Assembly (NCBI RefSeq): GCF_023499255.1
Contig: NZ_CP092183.1
Span: 2,177,501-2,241,500, forward strand
DNA from: Couchioplanes caeruleus
GTDB taxonomy: Bacteria; Actinomycetota; Actinomycetes; Mycobacteriales; Micromonosporaceae
DNA: 64,000 nucleotides
Direction of reading: 5' to 3'
Position numbers and translations under genes: made by a program. Below, one piece after another: positions 25,254 through 33,794 of this stretch (position 1 is its first letter; the number at the start of each line of letters is the position of its first letter). The notes beneath the pieces were generated by a model. It saw only the letters and a program-made list of their open reading frames with translations, was not told the origin of the DNA and searched no databases.

Positions 25254-25817
25254 CTAATGACCGATCCCCAGGGTCCCTCGGGCGAGGGCGGGCCGTTCGA
25301 AGACGAGCTCGAGGCCGTCCTCGTCGTCCCACTGGTCGCCCACCTGCCGGAAGCCGTGCCGGGCGGCGAGGGCCAGCGACGGCACGTTGTCGGGCCGGAT
25401 CGACAGCCGGACCGTGCGGACCTCCGGTTCCCGGGCCGCCCGCTCCAGCAGGGCGGCCAGGGCGGCACCGCCGTAGCCGCGGCGGCGGTACGCGGGGTCG
25501 ACGGCGTACCCGATCTCGACCAGCCCCTCCTCGGGCCGCCCGTGGTACCCGGCCCGGCCGACGGCCCGCCCGGCCTCCTCGTCCCAGACCACGCCCGTGA
25601 CCCACGCGGCCTCTTCCTGATCCGCCACGACCTGACGGTGCCGCCGCAGCCACAGGCCGCTGTTGTCGGGCCCGGCCAGCCAGGCGCTGAGCGGTACGGG
25701 CGCGGCGGCCTGCGCGGCGGCGAGATCCTGGCGGCTCAGTGCCTCGAGGGCGGTGACGCTCAGCTGGACGATGCGGATGCGGGGAAGCTCGATCACCGCT
25801 GGAGCGTACGTAATCAC
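25254..25817 (-). CDS. GNAT-family N-acetyltransferase
   Basis: 187 residues from GTG 25817, preceded by GGGAG. The acetyl-CoA-binding motif A is present: VEIGYAVDPAYRRRGYGGAALAALLERAA (pyrophosphate loop RRRGYG, about residues 112-117). It is followed by LSIRPDNVPSLALAARHGFRQVG, the motif B Asn and Tyr/His region. The substrate is unknown. Confidence 0.88.
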   Translation of the reverse strand: MITYAPAVIELPRIRIVQLSVTALEALSRQDLAAAQAAAPVPLSAWLAGPDNSGLWLRRHRQVVADQEEAAWVTGVVWDEEAGRAVGRAGYHGRPEEGLVEIGYAVDPAYRRRGYGGAALAALLERAAREPEVRTVRLSIRPDNVPSLALAARHGFRQVGDQWDDEDGLELVFERPALARGTLGIGH

Positions 25818-26203
25818 GCCGGCTCCCGCGCTGAGCTGCGGCTGCCGGTGCCCCGTGCCCCGCGGACGCGCTATTCGGGTCCGCGGGTGCGGAATACGCG
25901 TTGAAAGATCTACGACAGTCTGTCTTTGCCGTCCGATCCGGCGCTCTAACCTGAGTGAGCAATTCCTGCGGTGGTGCGAAGCGGAAAAAGATCGGCGAAC
26001 GCCAAAGAATGGCGAGAGCGTCGAATGCCGTCCCGGGGACGGCGCATCTCCGCGATCGAATTCATGGACATCCGTCCGTCGGCGATGCCGGCGGTGCGTG
26101 AGCGATCCGTCCGCACGCGTTCAGTACCACCGCCGCCGGCGGATCCATCGTCCGGTCCCACAGTCACGCCCCCGCCCGGGGGCGATTCATCGGAAGGTAC
26201 CGC
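25818..26203. other. 386-bp intergenic region with two hairpins, no convincing gene
   Basis: The region is less GC-rich than its surroundings between about 25890 and 26040. It holds a 9-bp inverted repeat (25859-25867 with 25879-25887) upstream of the acetyltransferase. A 7-bp GC hairpin (26167-26173 with 26178-26184, GCCC loop) lies just before the GGAAGG ribosome site of the DUF2589 gene. It must hold the promoter of the three-gene operon. An open frame at 25971-26207 is not convincing as a gene. Confidence 0.5.
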
Positions 26204-27016
26204 ATGACCTCGTCGAACTCGCCCGAGCAGCACAACGTGGACGCGACCACCCGGTCCGCCGCCCCGGCGGCGGCCGGGCCCGCCGACCCCGCCACCGCAT
26301 CACTCGCCGTCCCGTCGGGCGACCTGCCCGCCGGGCAGGTGGCCGTCTCGCCCGCCGAGGCCACGGCGGACACCGGCCGGGCCGCGGCGCAGCTGGGCGC
26401 GACGCTCGCCGCGGCCGCCGCGCCGCAAGGACTCGACGCGCCGACGACGAACTTCACGTCGGAGCTGAACAACATCGACTTCAAGAAGATGATCGGAGGC
26501 CCGTTGCAGGCGGCCGTCGATGCGCAGGTCGCGTCCTCGCTGGCCACCATCGACTTCATCAACAAGGTGGGCTTCACCGACGTCGCGACCACCGGTCCCG
26601 AGCCCGCCGACGGTCAGCCGGTGGCCATCAAGCGAGAACTCGTGATGGTGGACTTCAGCCACAAGCGCACGGACCTGGACAAAGATGGGAATCCCGGCAC
26701 GACGAAGATCTTCGTCCGGGTGCCCCTGCTGGCGATGCTGCCGATCCCGTCCCTGCGTATCGAGCAGGTGGTGATCGACTTCAACGTGAAGCTCAACTCG
26801 GTGGAGACCGCCAGCGTCTCGGACCAGCTGAAGGTCGGCGCCGAGGTGGGCGGCGGATTCGGCCCGGTGAACTTCAAGGTGTCCGCGTCGTACCAGCGCC
26901 AGACGTCGACCAACGTGGAAGTCAAGAAGGAATATGCGTTGAACGTCAACGTGAAGGCCGTGCAGGACGAGATCCCCGCCGGCCTGGAGAAGATTCTCGG
27001 AATGCTTTCCGCGTGA
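26204..27016 (+). CDS. DUF2589 domain protein
   Basis: 270 residues from ATG 26204 with GGAAGG upstream. The first about 85 residues are Ala/Pro/Thr-rich and probably disordered. The rest is a clear DUF2589 domain: FKKMIGGPLQAAVDAQ, then LATIDFINKVGF, then FVRVPLLAMLPIPSLRIEQV and IDFNVKLNSVE, ending in a beta-rich part with FGPVNFKVSASYQRQ. An Asp-rich turn DLDKDGNPG may bind a metal ion. There is no signal peptide or membrane helix. The domain has no assigned function that I know of. It heads a tight operon with two proteins I do not recognise. Confidence 0.85.
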   Translation: MTSSNSPEQHNVDATTRSAAPAAAGPADPATASLAVPSGDLPAGQVAVSPAEATADTGRAAAQLGATLAAAAAPQGLDAPTTNFTSELNNIDFKKMIGGPLQAAVDAQVASSLATIDFINKVGFTDVATTGPEPADGQPVAIKRELVMVDFSHKRTDLDKDGNPGTTKIFVRVPLLAMLPIPSLRIEQVVIDFNVKLNSVETASVSDQLKVGAEVGGGFGPVNFKVSASYQRQTSTNVEVKKEYALNVNVKAVQDEIPAGLEKILGMLSA

Positions 27017-27060
27017 CGATCCCCGACCGAGTGAACTGACGAGACGAGGGGCGGGCGACC

Positions 27061-27810
27061 GTGGCCGAAATCACCTTGAGCGACTATGCCGGTTTCATTC
27101 TTCTGGAGCTCGTCAAGGCCCGGGAGATGGCGGACGGTTATTCTCGCGAAGTAGCGCAACGATATGCGGCGGACGACGTGATGCGTTATTTCCCCGCCCC
27201 TCGTTTCACCATGCCGAAGCTGGACCTCACCATCCCGGTCCTCATTTCCGGAGCCCGGTTCGACCAGACCGTCCGGTTCGACTTCCCGGCGCAGGACTTC
27301 GTGACGTTCATCGCCGACCACGCGAAGGGGGTACGGGTGGCCGTCGAGCTGGCCCGGCTCCGCGACAAGGGCCTCAGCGACCTGGAGCTCAAGGAACCCC
27401 CGGAATCGCCGGTCGTCGAGGAGCTCGCGACCGAGTTCTACAAGCAACTGGTGTCGAACGCGGAGCCGCGGCACCCCGACACGCTGGTGACGCTGGGCTG
27501 GACGGCCGTCGTCAGGGCGTGCCTGGACGAGGCCGATCTCACCGGCTTCTTCGCCCGGTGGGACGGCGGGCGTGACCTGCTCGCGACCACGATGGCGGAG
27601 GTGCTCGCCAAGGTCGGCGAACGGACCGTGGTGGACCGCACCGCGATCGACAGCCTGCTCGTCAACCCGGTGACGAACGTGGTCAAGAACGGGAGCAACG
27701 ACGCCTCCGTCTGCACCGTCCGCGCGGAGTTGCTGGAGGAGGGCGTCTACTTCCGGTCCGTTCAGGACGGCGAGAGCGGGCGTACGCACACCGTCGTGGA
27801 GTTCGAGTAG
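27061..27810 (+). CDS. Unknown protein of the DUF2589 operon
   Basis: 249 residues from GTG 27061, 44 bp after the DUF2589 stop with a GAGGGG stretch upstream. The N-terminus (LSDYAGFILLELVKAREMADGYSREVAQRY) is helical and amphipathic. RFTMPKLDLTIPVLISGARF looks like the beta strand seen in DUF2589-associated proteins. The middle is helical, and the C-terminus (VCTVRAELLEEGVYFRSVQDG) is beta. There is no Cys, signal peptide or catalytic motif. The next gene starts 2 bp after its stop, so the three proteins are likely made together. Confidence 0.75.
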   Translation: MAEITLSDYAGFILLELVKAREMADGYSREVAQRYAADDVMRYFPAPRFTMPKLDLTIPVLISGARFDQTVRFDFPAQDFVTFIADHAKGVRVAVELARLRDKGLSDLELKEPPESPVVEELATEFYKQLVSNAEPRHPDTLVTLGWTAVVRACLDEADLTGFFARWDGGRDLLATTMAEVLAKVGERTVVDRTAIDSLLVNPVTNVVKNGSNDASVCTVRAELLEEGVYFRSVQDGESGRTHTVVEFE

Positions 27811-27812
27811 CC

Positions 27813-28394
27813 ATGCAACGCTTCCTGCACGACCGGCTGGGACGGCTGGAGACCCTTCTCGGCTCCTGCAACGACGCCATGCGGGCGTACACGGCCCTCG
27901 ACCTGGACATCGTGGCGACCACCGCGGAGTTTCTCCGCCAGGCGTCCACCGGCTATCAGCAGCTGGGCGACGCGGACGCCGAGAGCGACATGCTGGCCCT
28001 CGGGGCGCAGCTGTCGTCGGCCCGCAGCGGGATGCACCCGCTGACCCTCGAGCGCATCACGGCGCACCGGCGCGAGGCGGAGCGGTCGATCGTGCTGCAC
28101 GCGCTGGTGGCCGGGGGAGCCCGGCTGCGGGCGGACTTCGCCGAGGCCCGGCAGAGCCTGACGGCGGCTGAGAACCAGCTGGTCCCGATCCTCGCCGTGG
28201 CGGCGCAGCGGGGAATGGTGCCGGGCTCGGCCGACGACCCGCCCACGCAGCTCGAGCTCGAGCAGCTGTGGCAGACGCTGTGCGCCGACGCCGGCATCCG
28301 CCCGGCGGCCCGGCAGGTGGCGATGACGGTGTCGGTCACCGACGTCCTGCTGCTCATCTCCGACCTGCTGGTCGCGGCCGACCGGCCCCGCTGA
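27813..28394 (+). CDS. Helical unknown protein, third gene of the DUF2589 operon
   Basis: 193 residues from ATG 27813. It is almost entirely alpha-helical, with leucine-rich amphipathic stretches (LHDRLGRLETLLGSCNDAM, ATTAEFLRQASTGYQQLGDA, ARLRADFAEARQSLTAAENQL). The C-terminus is VAMTVSVTDVLLLISDLLVAA. It could be a coiled-coil scaffold or partner. No known family is recognised. It is likely the last gene of the operon, since a DUF1684 gene converges on it 69 bp away. Confidence 0.75.
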   Translation: MQRFLHDRLGRLETLLGSCNDAMRAYTALDLDIVATTAEFLRQASTGYQQLGDADAESDMLALGAQLSSARSGMHPLTLERITAHRREAERSIVLHALVAGGARLRADFAEARQSLTAAENQLVPILAVAAQRGMVPGSADDPPTQLELEQLWQTLCADAGIRPAARQVAMTVSVTDVLLLISDLLVAADRPR

Positions 28395-28463
28395 GCGGCC
28401 GGCCGACCAACCGCCGGCCGACCGGCCCGCTGAGCCGTGCCGGCGCATCCGGTCCCGCGGCCG

Positions 28464-29042
28464 TCAGTGGTATCGCAGCTCGCCGGCGCGGATCGGCTCG
28501 CTGAGCGTGTTCTCGGGCGGCGCCAGCGGGCAGAGCCACCGGTCGTCGTACGCGCAGCTCGGGTTGTAGAGGTAGTTGAAGTCGAGTCGCACCCGGTCGG
28601 GGCCGAGCATCTGCAGGCCCCGGCCGTGGGTGCCCTTCACGGTGTCGGTCAGGTAGCGGCCGCCGCCGTACGTCTCGGGGCCGCTGGTGGCGTCGCGGAC
28701 CGGCAGGAACAGGCCACCGCCGTACGCGGACAGCCACCACAGCGACAGCTCGCCCCATGGTGTGCCGAGGACGCCGACCCGCTCGTAGTGGCACACGCCG
28801 TCAGCGCCGCCGGTGTCGATGTCGAGCTCGCCCGGGGCCTCGCGCAGCGGCACCTCGGCGATGAACTCGTCGGTCGCGGGGAAGTAGCGCAGCCCGTCGA
28901 ACGGCTCGCCGCGCGGGATGGGCGACTGGGAATGCCCGGCGAAGAGCGCGTCGCGCCGGGCCCGGAAGTCGGCGAGGTCCGTGGCGGTCAGGTAGAGGTG
29001 GGCGACGGCCGCTCGGTAGTCGGCCAGTTCGAGTGCCTGCAC
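28464..29042 (-). CDS. DUF1684 family protein
   Basis: 192 residues from GTG 29042. The family signature is strong at the C-terminus: GGRYLTDTVKGTHGRG, then LDFNYLYNPSCAYDDRWLCP and LAPPENTLSEPIRAGEL. The N-terminus has FRARRDALFAGHSQSPIP, also family-typical. Function is unassigned. No signal peptide is seen. It has been found beside many unrelated genes in actinomycetes, so the context is not informative. Confidence 0.9.
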   Translation of the reverse strand: MQALELADYRAAVAHLYLTATDLADFRARRDALFAGHSQSPIPRGEPFDGLRYFPATDEFIAEVPLREAPGELDIDTGGADGVCHYERVGVLGTPWGELSLWWLSAYGGGLFLPVRDATSGPETYGGGRYLTDTVKGTHGRGLQMLGPDRVRLDFNYLYNPSCAYDDRWLCPLAPPENTLSEPIRAGELRYH

Positions 29043-29110
29043 GCCCCCACGGTAGCCCGGTCCCTTGAGTGGATCTTGCTGTTCGGCCTAGGCTCGAGGA
29101 GTCACGGTAT

Positions 29111-29120
29111 TGAAACGTTT
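29111..29120. promoter_or_regulatory. LacI-type operator upstream of the rhamnosidase
   Basis: TGAAACGTTT contains the perfect 8-bp palindrome AAACGTTT (29113-29120), the core of LacI-family sites. It lies 50 bp before the GH78 start codon, where it would overlap the promoter. Sugar-responsive repression is expected. No LacI gene is in the window. Confidence 0.65.
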
Positions 29121-29169
29121 AAATCCGTGACTGGATTCCGTGCCCTTCTCACCCACCGAGGAGAACCGC

Positions 29170-32100
29170 ATGGCAAGAACCGTCCTGGCCGGCATCGGCA
29201 CCGCCGCCGTGGCCGCCGCCCTCTCGATCCCCCTCTGCGCCCCGCCCGCCGCCGCCCGCCCCGTTGAACGCCGCATTGAAACGCTGTCCGGCGCGCACTG
29301 GATCTGGTATCCGGAGGAACCGCCCGCCGCCGCGACCCGCTATCTCCGCCGGACGTTCACCGCGCCGGCGGGCCCGTACACCCAAGCCGGTCTCCTCGTG
29401 ACCGGGGACGACACCGTCGACGTGTGGCTCAACGACACGTGGCTGACCGCCTCGCCGCGGACCACCGACTCCTGGAAGCAGGCCCTCGCCGTCGACCTGG
29501 CCGCGGCGCTGCGGCCCGGAACCAACACGCTCACGATCGCCGCCCGCAACAACGGCGGCCCGGCCGGCGTCCTCGGCCACCTCCGCGTCGCCTCGGCCGC
29601 CGGCACCGCCGACCTCGTCACCGACGGCGCCTGGCAGGCGGCCACGACCACGCTGCAGGCCGGGGTGTCCGCGCGGGATCTGGGGGCGTACGGCACCGGG
29701 CCGTGGGGACAGGACGTGCGGCTGCCGGCCCTCGCCGCCTCGCCCGTCACCGTCGCCGGGCTCACCACCGAGCGGCGGACGAACCCGGTCGGCATCGACG
29801 CGGCGAAGCCGCACTTCGGCTGGCGGCTCGTCACCTCGGCCAAGGGGCAGGTCCAGGGCCGGTACCAGGTGACCGTGGGCACCCAGCCCGGCGCCGCGGA
29901 CGTGTGGGACAGCGGGCAGGTCGCGTCCCGGCAGTCCGTCGACGTCACGTACGGCGGCCCCGCGCTGGCCGCCGACCGCACCTACCACTGGCGCGTCCGG
30001 GTCTGGGACGCGCAGGGCCGCCCGAGCCCGTGGAGCGCGCCGGCCCGGTTCGACACCGGCCTCGACGCCTGGCAGGCCGGCTTCATCGGTGCCCCCGGCG
30101 GCGCGAACCTCACCGGCGCGTCCTGGATCTGGTACCCCGAGGGCGATCCGACCGTGGAGGCCCCGGCCGCGACCCGGTACTTCCGGCGTACGGTCGATCT
30201 CGCCGCCACCGGGCACACGACGCTGGTCGTGACCGGCGACGACACCGCCGACGTCTGGGTCAACGGGGTGCCGGTCAGCTCCTCGCGCCGCGTCACGGAC
30301 TCCTGGAAGCGCGCGACCACAGTGGACGTCACCGCGCAGCTGCGCACGGGGCGCAACACCATCGCGATCGCCGCGTCGAACACCTCGACCGGCCCGGCCG
30401 GCCTGATCGCCAAGCTGCAGGGCGCCGCGACGGCCGTCACCGACGCGACGTGGAAGGCGGCGCAGTCCGCGCCCGACGGCTGGCAGCAGCCGGGCTTCGA
30501 CGACAGCGCGTGGCCGGCCGCCAAGGCGACGGCCGCCGCGGGCGCCGGTCCGTGGGGCGCCCAGGTCGTCGTGCCGAATCCGGCGCCACGGCTGGGCAAG
30601 ACGTTCGCGGTCACCGGGCCGGTGGCCCGGGCCCGGCTCTTCGCGACCGCGCTCGGCCTGCACGAGACGTACCTCAACGGCGCGAAGGTGAGTGCCGAGC
30701 GGCTCGCGCCGGGCTGGACCGACTACGCCAAGCGCCTGCAGTACCGCGAGTACGACGTGACCACCGCGCTGAAGCAGGGCGACAACACGCTCTCGGCGTT
30801 GCTGGGCAACGGGTGGTACTCGGGCAGCATCGGCTTCGCGGGCGCCCAGCACTACGGCACCTCGCCCTGGTACTCGGCGGAACTCCACGTCGAGTACGCG
30901 GACGGCACGCGCGCCGAGGTGCGTACGGATGGAACGTGGTCGGCGACCACCAGCCCGATCGTGTCCGACGACCTGTACCACGGCGAGGATCAGGACGCCC
31001 GCCTCGCGGGCGGCCCGGCCCAGCCGGTGACGCTGCGATCGGCGCCCGCGCCGCACATGGTGGCCCAGGTGGACCCGGGCGTCACCGTGCAGCAGGAGCT
31101 GAAGCCGGTGGCGTGGACGCAGCCGAAGCCGGGCGTCTGGATCGCCGACCTCGGCCAGAACTTCGCCGGCTGGAACCGGCTGCGGGTCTCCGGCCCGGCC
31201 GGTACGAAGGTGACCCTGCGCCACGGCGAGATCCTCAACGCGGACGGCACGCTCTACACCGCGAACCTGCGGGCCGCCCAGGCCACCGACACGTTCACGC
31301 TGGCCGGACAGGGTACGGAAACCTTCGAACCGCACTTCACCGTGCACGGCTACCGCTATGTCGAGGTGACCGGCCTCCCCGCCGCACCGGGCGCCGACAC
31401 CCTCACCGGCCTCGCCGCGTGGACCGACGGCGCGCAGACCGGCACGTTCACCACCTCCGACCCGCTCGTCAACCAGCTGCAGCACAACATCCTCTGGGGC
31501 GCGCGTTCCAACATGCTGTCGATCCCGACCGACTGCCCGCAGCGCGACGAGCGGCTCGGCTGGACCGGCGACATCGCCGCGTTCGGGGCCACGTCGACGT
31601 TCAACTTCGACACCCACGGCCTGCTCGCCAAGTTCACCGACGACCTGGTCGACGCGCAGCACGCCGACGGGGCGTTCACCGACGTCGCGCCGGACGTGCT
31701 GGGCTGGGGCGGCAAGGCCGGCTGGGGTGACGCGGGCGTCATCGTGCCGTACGTGCTGTGGCAGCGCTACGGGGATCTGTCCGCGGTGGACCGGGCGTTC
31801 CCGGCGATGGCGAGGTGGGTCGACTACCTGCGCGGCACCGCCGGCGCCGACCTGATCCGCAACCAGGACACGTACGGCGACTGGCTCAACGTCGACGACC
31901 CCACGGCCAACGACCTGACCAGCACCGCGTTCTTCGGCTGGTCGGCGCGGCTGGTGTCGCGGATGGCGGCCGCGACCGGGCGCACGTCGGAGGCGGCCAC
32001 GTACGGCGACCTGGCCGACCGGATCGCCGCGGCCTTCACCAACCGGTTCGTGGCCGCGGACGGGACTGTCGGCGCCGACAGCCAGACGGGCTACGTCCTC

Positions 32101-32754
32101 GCCCTCGCGTTCGGCCTGGTGCCCGCCGATCGGCAGCAGGCGGTGGCGGACAGGCTCGCGGCGAAGGTGGCGTCCCGGAACGGGCACCTGTCCGTCGGCT
32201 TCATGGGCGTCGAGAACCTGCTGCCGGTCCTGGCCGAGCACGGGCACCTCGACACGGCGTACCGGATCCTGCAGCAGCCGGACTATCCCGGCTGGGGCTA
32301 CATGAACTCCCGCGGCGCGACCACGATCTGGGAGCGCTGGGACGGGATCCGGCCCGACGGTTCGCTGCAGGACCCCGGCATGAACTCCTTCAACCACTAC
32401 GGTCTCGGCTCGGTCGGGGACTGGCTCTACCGCAGCGTCGGGGGTCTGGCCCCGGCCACGCCGGGATACCAGGACCTGCTGATCGCGCCGAGGCCCGGCG
32501 GCTCGCTCACGACCGCGACCACGTCGCTGACCACCGGGTACGGCCAGACGCGTACGCAGTGGACGAAGAGCGGTCCGGTGCTGACCCTGACCGTCGTGGT
32601 GCCGCCGAACACCACGGCCACCGTGCAGGTTCCGGCGTCCTCGGCCGCCGCGGTCACCGCACCGGCCGAGGCGGTGCCGCAGGGCTTCCAGAACGGCACG
32701 GCGTCGTACGCGCTGCCCTCCGGCTCGTACACGTTCACCGCTCAGGCGGGGTAA
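29170..32754 (+). CDS. Secreted alpha-L-rhamnosidase (GH78)
   Basis: 1194 residues from ATG 29170 with GGAGAA upstream. There is a signal peptide (MARTVLAGIGTAAVAAALSIP, cut near AAA). Two copies of a jelly-roll module beginning WIWYPE and ending NTLTIAARNN or NTIAIAASN are found at about residues 40-155 and 315-430. They flank an Fn3-like GH78 N-terminal domain (about 190-305, with RRTNPVGIDAAKPHFGW). Then come the rhamnosidase N domain (about 480-640), the concanavalin-like domain, and the six-hairpin catalytic domain (about 765-1110). The hallmark SIPTDCPQRDERLGWTGD is near residue 790; its acidic residues belong to the catalytic set. The enzyme releases L-rhamnose from plant glycosides or polysaccharides. 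Confidence 0.95.
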   Translation: MARTVLAGIGTAAVAAALSIPLCAPPAAARPVERRIETLSGAHWIWYPEEPPAAATRYLRRTFTAPAGPYTQAGLLVTGDDTVDVWLNDTWLTASPRTTDSWKQALAVDLAAALRPGTNTLTIAARNNGGPAGVLGHLRVASAAGTADLVTDGAWQAATTTLQAGVSARDLGAYGTGPWGQDVRLPALAASPVTVAGLTTERRTNPVGIDAAKPHFGWRLVTSAKGQVQGRYQVTVGTQPGAADVWDSGQVASRQSVDVTYGGPALAADRTYHWRVRVWDAQGRPSPWSAPARFDTGLDAWQAGFIGAPGGANLTGASWIWYPEGDPTVEAPAATRYFRRTVDLAATGHTTLVVTGDDTADVWVNGVPVSSSRRVTDSWKRATTVDVTAQLRTGRNTIAIAASNTSTGPAGLIAKLQGAATAVTDATWKAAQSAPDGWQQPGFDDSAWPAAKATAAAGAGPWGAQVVVPNPAPRLGKTFAVTGPVARARLFATALGLHETYLNGAKVSAERLAPGWTDYAKRLQYREYDVTTALKQGDNTLSALLGNGWYSGSIGFAGAQHYGTSPWYSAELHVEYADGTRAEVRTDGTWSATTSPIVSDDLYHGEDQDARLAGGPAQPVTLRSAPAPHMVAQVDPGVTVQQELKPVAWTQPKPGVWIADLGQNFAGWNRLRVSGPAGTKVTLRHGEILNADGTLYTANLRAAQATDTFTLAGQGTETFEPHFTVHGYRYVEVTGLPAAPGADTLTGLAAWTDGAQTGTFTTSDPLVNQLQHNILWGARSNMLSIPTDCPQRDERLGWTGDIAAFGATSTFNFDTHGLLAKFTDDLVDAQHADGAFTDVAPDVLGWGGKAGWGDAGVIVPYVLWQRYGDLSAVDRAFPAMARWVDYLRGTAGADLIRNQDTYGDWLNVDDPTANDLTSTAFFGWSARLVSRMAAATGRTSEAATYGDLADRIAAAFTNRFVAADGTVGADSQTGYVLALAFGLVPADRQQAVADRLAAKVASRNGHLSVGFMGVENLLPVLAEHGHLDTAYRILQQPDYPGWGYMNSRGATTIWERWDGIRPDGSLQDPGMNSFNHYGLGSVGDWLYRSVGGLAPATPGYQDLLIAPRPGGSLTTATTSLTTGYGQTRTQWTKSGPVLTLTVVVPPNTTATVQVPASSAAAVTAPAEAVPQGFQNGTASYALPSGSYTFTAQAG

Positions 32755-33794
32755 GCGGTCGCCTCGGTCGCCTTGAGGCTGGCCCACACCTCGCGTCCCG
32801 GTTCCAGTCCCATCTGGACGGCGGCCGCCGGCGTCACGTCGGCGGCCACCGCCACCGGGCCGGTCAGCTCGATGCGCAGCGCGTCGCCGTGCCGGGCCAC
32901 CGCGGTCACGCTCGCCGGCCAGGTGTTGCGCGGGCTTCCCTCCGGCCGTACGGCGTAGAGCGCCACCGCGGCCGGGGGGAACGCCACGAACACGTCGCCG
33001 GTGTGCGGGGTCGCGGTGGTGAGCGTGAAGCCGTCGCCGACCCGGACCCGGGTGCCGTCGGCGCGACCCCGGTAAAGGTTCAGCCCGACGAGCCGGGCGA
33101 CGTAGTCGGTGCGCGGCCGCGACGTGATCGTGGCCGCGTCACCGGTCTGCACGACCCTGCCGTCCTCGACGATGACGAGCCGGTCGGCGAGCATCATCGC
33201 GTCCAGCGGGTCGTGCGTGACCAGCACCGTCGGCCCGGCATGCGCGCCGAGGTGGGTACGCAGGTGCGCGCGGGTGTCCAGCCGGGTCCGCGCGTCCAGC
33301 GCCGCGAGCGGCTCGTCGAGCAGGAGCAGCTGCGGCTCGGTGGCCAGCGCCCGGGCCAGCGCCACGCGTTGCGCCTGCCCGCCGGAGAGCTGCCGGGGCC
33401 TCTTGCCGGCGTGCTCGCCCAGCCCGACCCGGTCCAGCAGCTCTGCCGCGCGCCGGCGGGACTCGGCGCGGGACAGGCCACGGCACCGCGGCCCGAACGC
33501 GACGTTGTCCACCGCGGACAGGTGCGGGAACAGCAGGTAGTCCTGGAACACGACGCCGATGCGCCGCTGCTCGGGCGCGGTGAACCGCCGTGACGCCGGG
33601 TCGTCGAGGGTGCGGTCGTGCAGCCGGACGTGCCCGTCGTCCAGCGCGATGAGCCCGGCCAGCGCGCGCAGGGCGGTTGTCTTCCCGGCGCCGTTCGGGC
33701 CGAGCAGCGCCACGACCTCGCCCGGTTCGGCGCGCAGCGGGACGTCCAGCGTGAAGCCGGGCCGGCGCACGACGAGGTGCGCGTCGAGGGTCAC
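32742..33794 (-). CDS. modC: Molybdate ABC transporter ATPase with TOBE domain
   Basis: 350 residues. GTG 33794 overlaps the modB stop (GTGA). Walker A GPNGAGKTTALRAL, Q-loop VVFQDYLLFPHLSAVDNV, signature QLSGGQAQRVALARAL, Walker B LLLLDEPLAALDA and switch THDPLDAMML are intact. The C-terminal about 130 residues form a TOBE/MOP oxyanion-binding domain (NLYRGRADGTRVRVG). It powers uptake with ModB. Its 3' end overlaps the opposing rhamnosidase gene by 13 bp. Confidence 0.92.
   Translation of the reverse strand: MTLDAHLVVRRPGFTLDVPLRAEPGEVVALLGPNGAGKTTALRALAGLIALDDGHVRLHDRTLDDPASRRFTAPEQRRIGVVFQDYLLFPHLSAVDNVAFGPRCRGLSRAESRRRAAELLDRVGLGEHAGKRPRQLSGGQAQRVALARALATEPQLLLLDEPLAALDARTRLDTRAHLRTHLGAHAGPTVLVTHDPLDAMMLADRLVIVEDGRVVQTGDAATITSRPRTDYVARLVGLNLYRGRADGTRVRVGDGFTLTTATPHTGDVFVAFPPAAVALYAVRPEGSPRNTWPASVTAVARHGDALRIELTGPVAVAADVTPAAAVQMGLEPGREVWASLKATEATAYPA

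Noticed and set aside
25971..26207. Small open frame ending in an ATGA overlap with the DUF2589 gene
   Set aside because: The product is Arg/Ser/Pro-rich without domain features, has no clear ribosome site, and runs through the GC hairpin of the leader. The overlap is probably chance.
28395..28463. Short GGCCGGCCGACC-type repeats between convergent genes
   Set aside because: The repeats are imperfect and GC-driven, with no stable single hairpin clear enough to call a terminator.
29274..29286. Second TTGAAACG-like sequence inside the rhamnosidase signal-peptide region
   Set aside because: It is only a half-site without dyad symmetry, in coding sequence; not enough to call an operator.
29149..32787. 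Long antisense frame opposite the GH78 gene
   Set aside because: It has the same GC-driven shadow character; the rhamnosidase motifs fix the coding strand.
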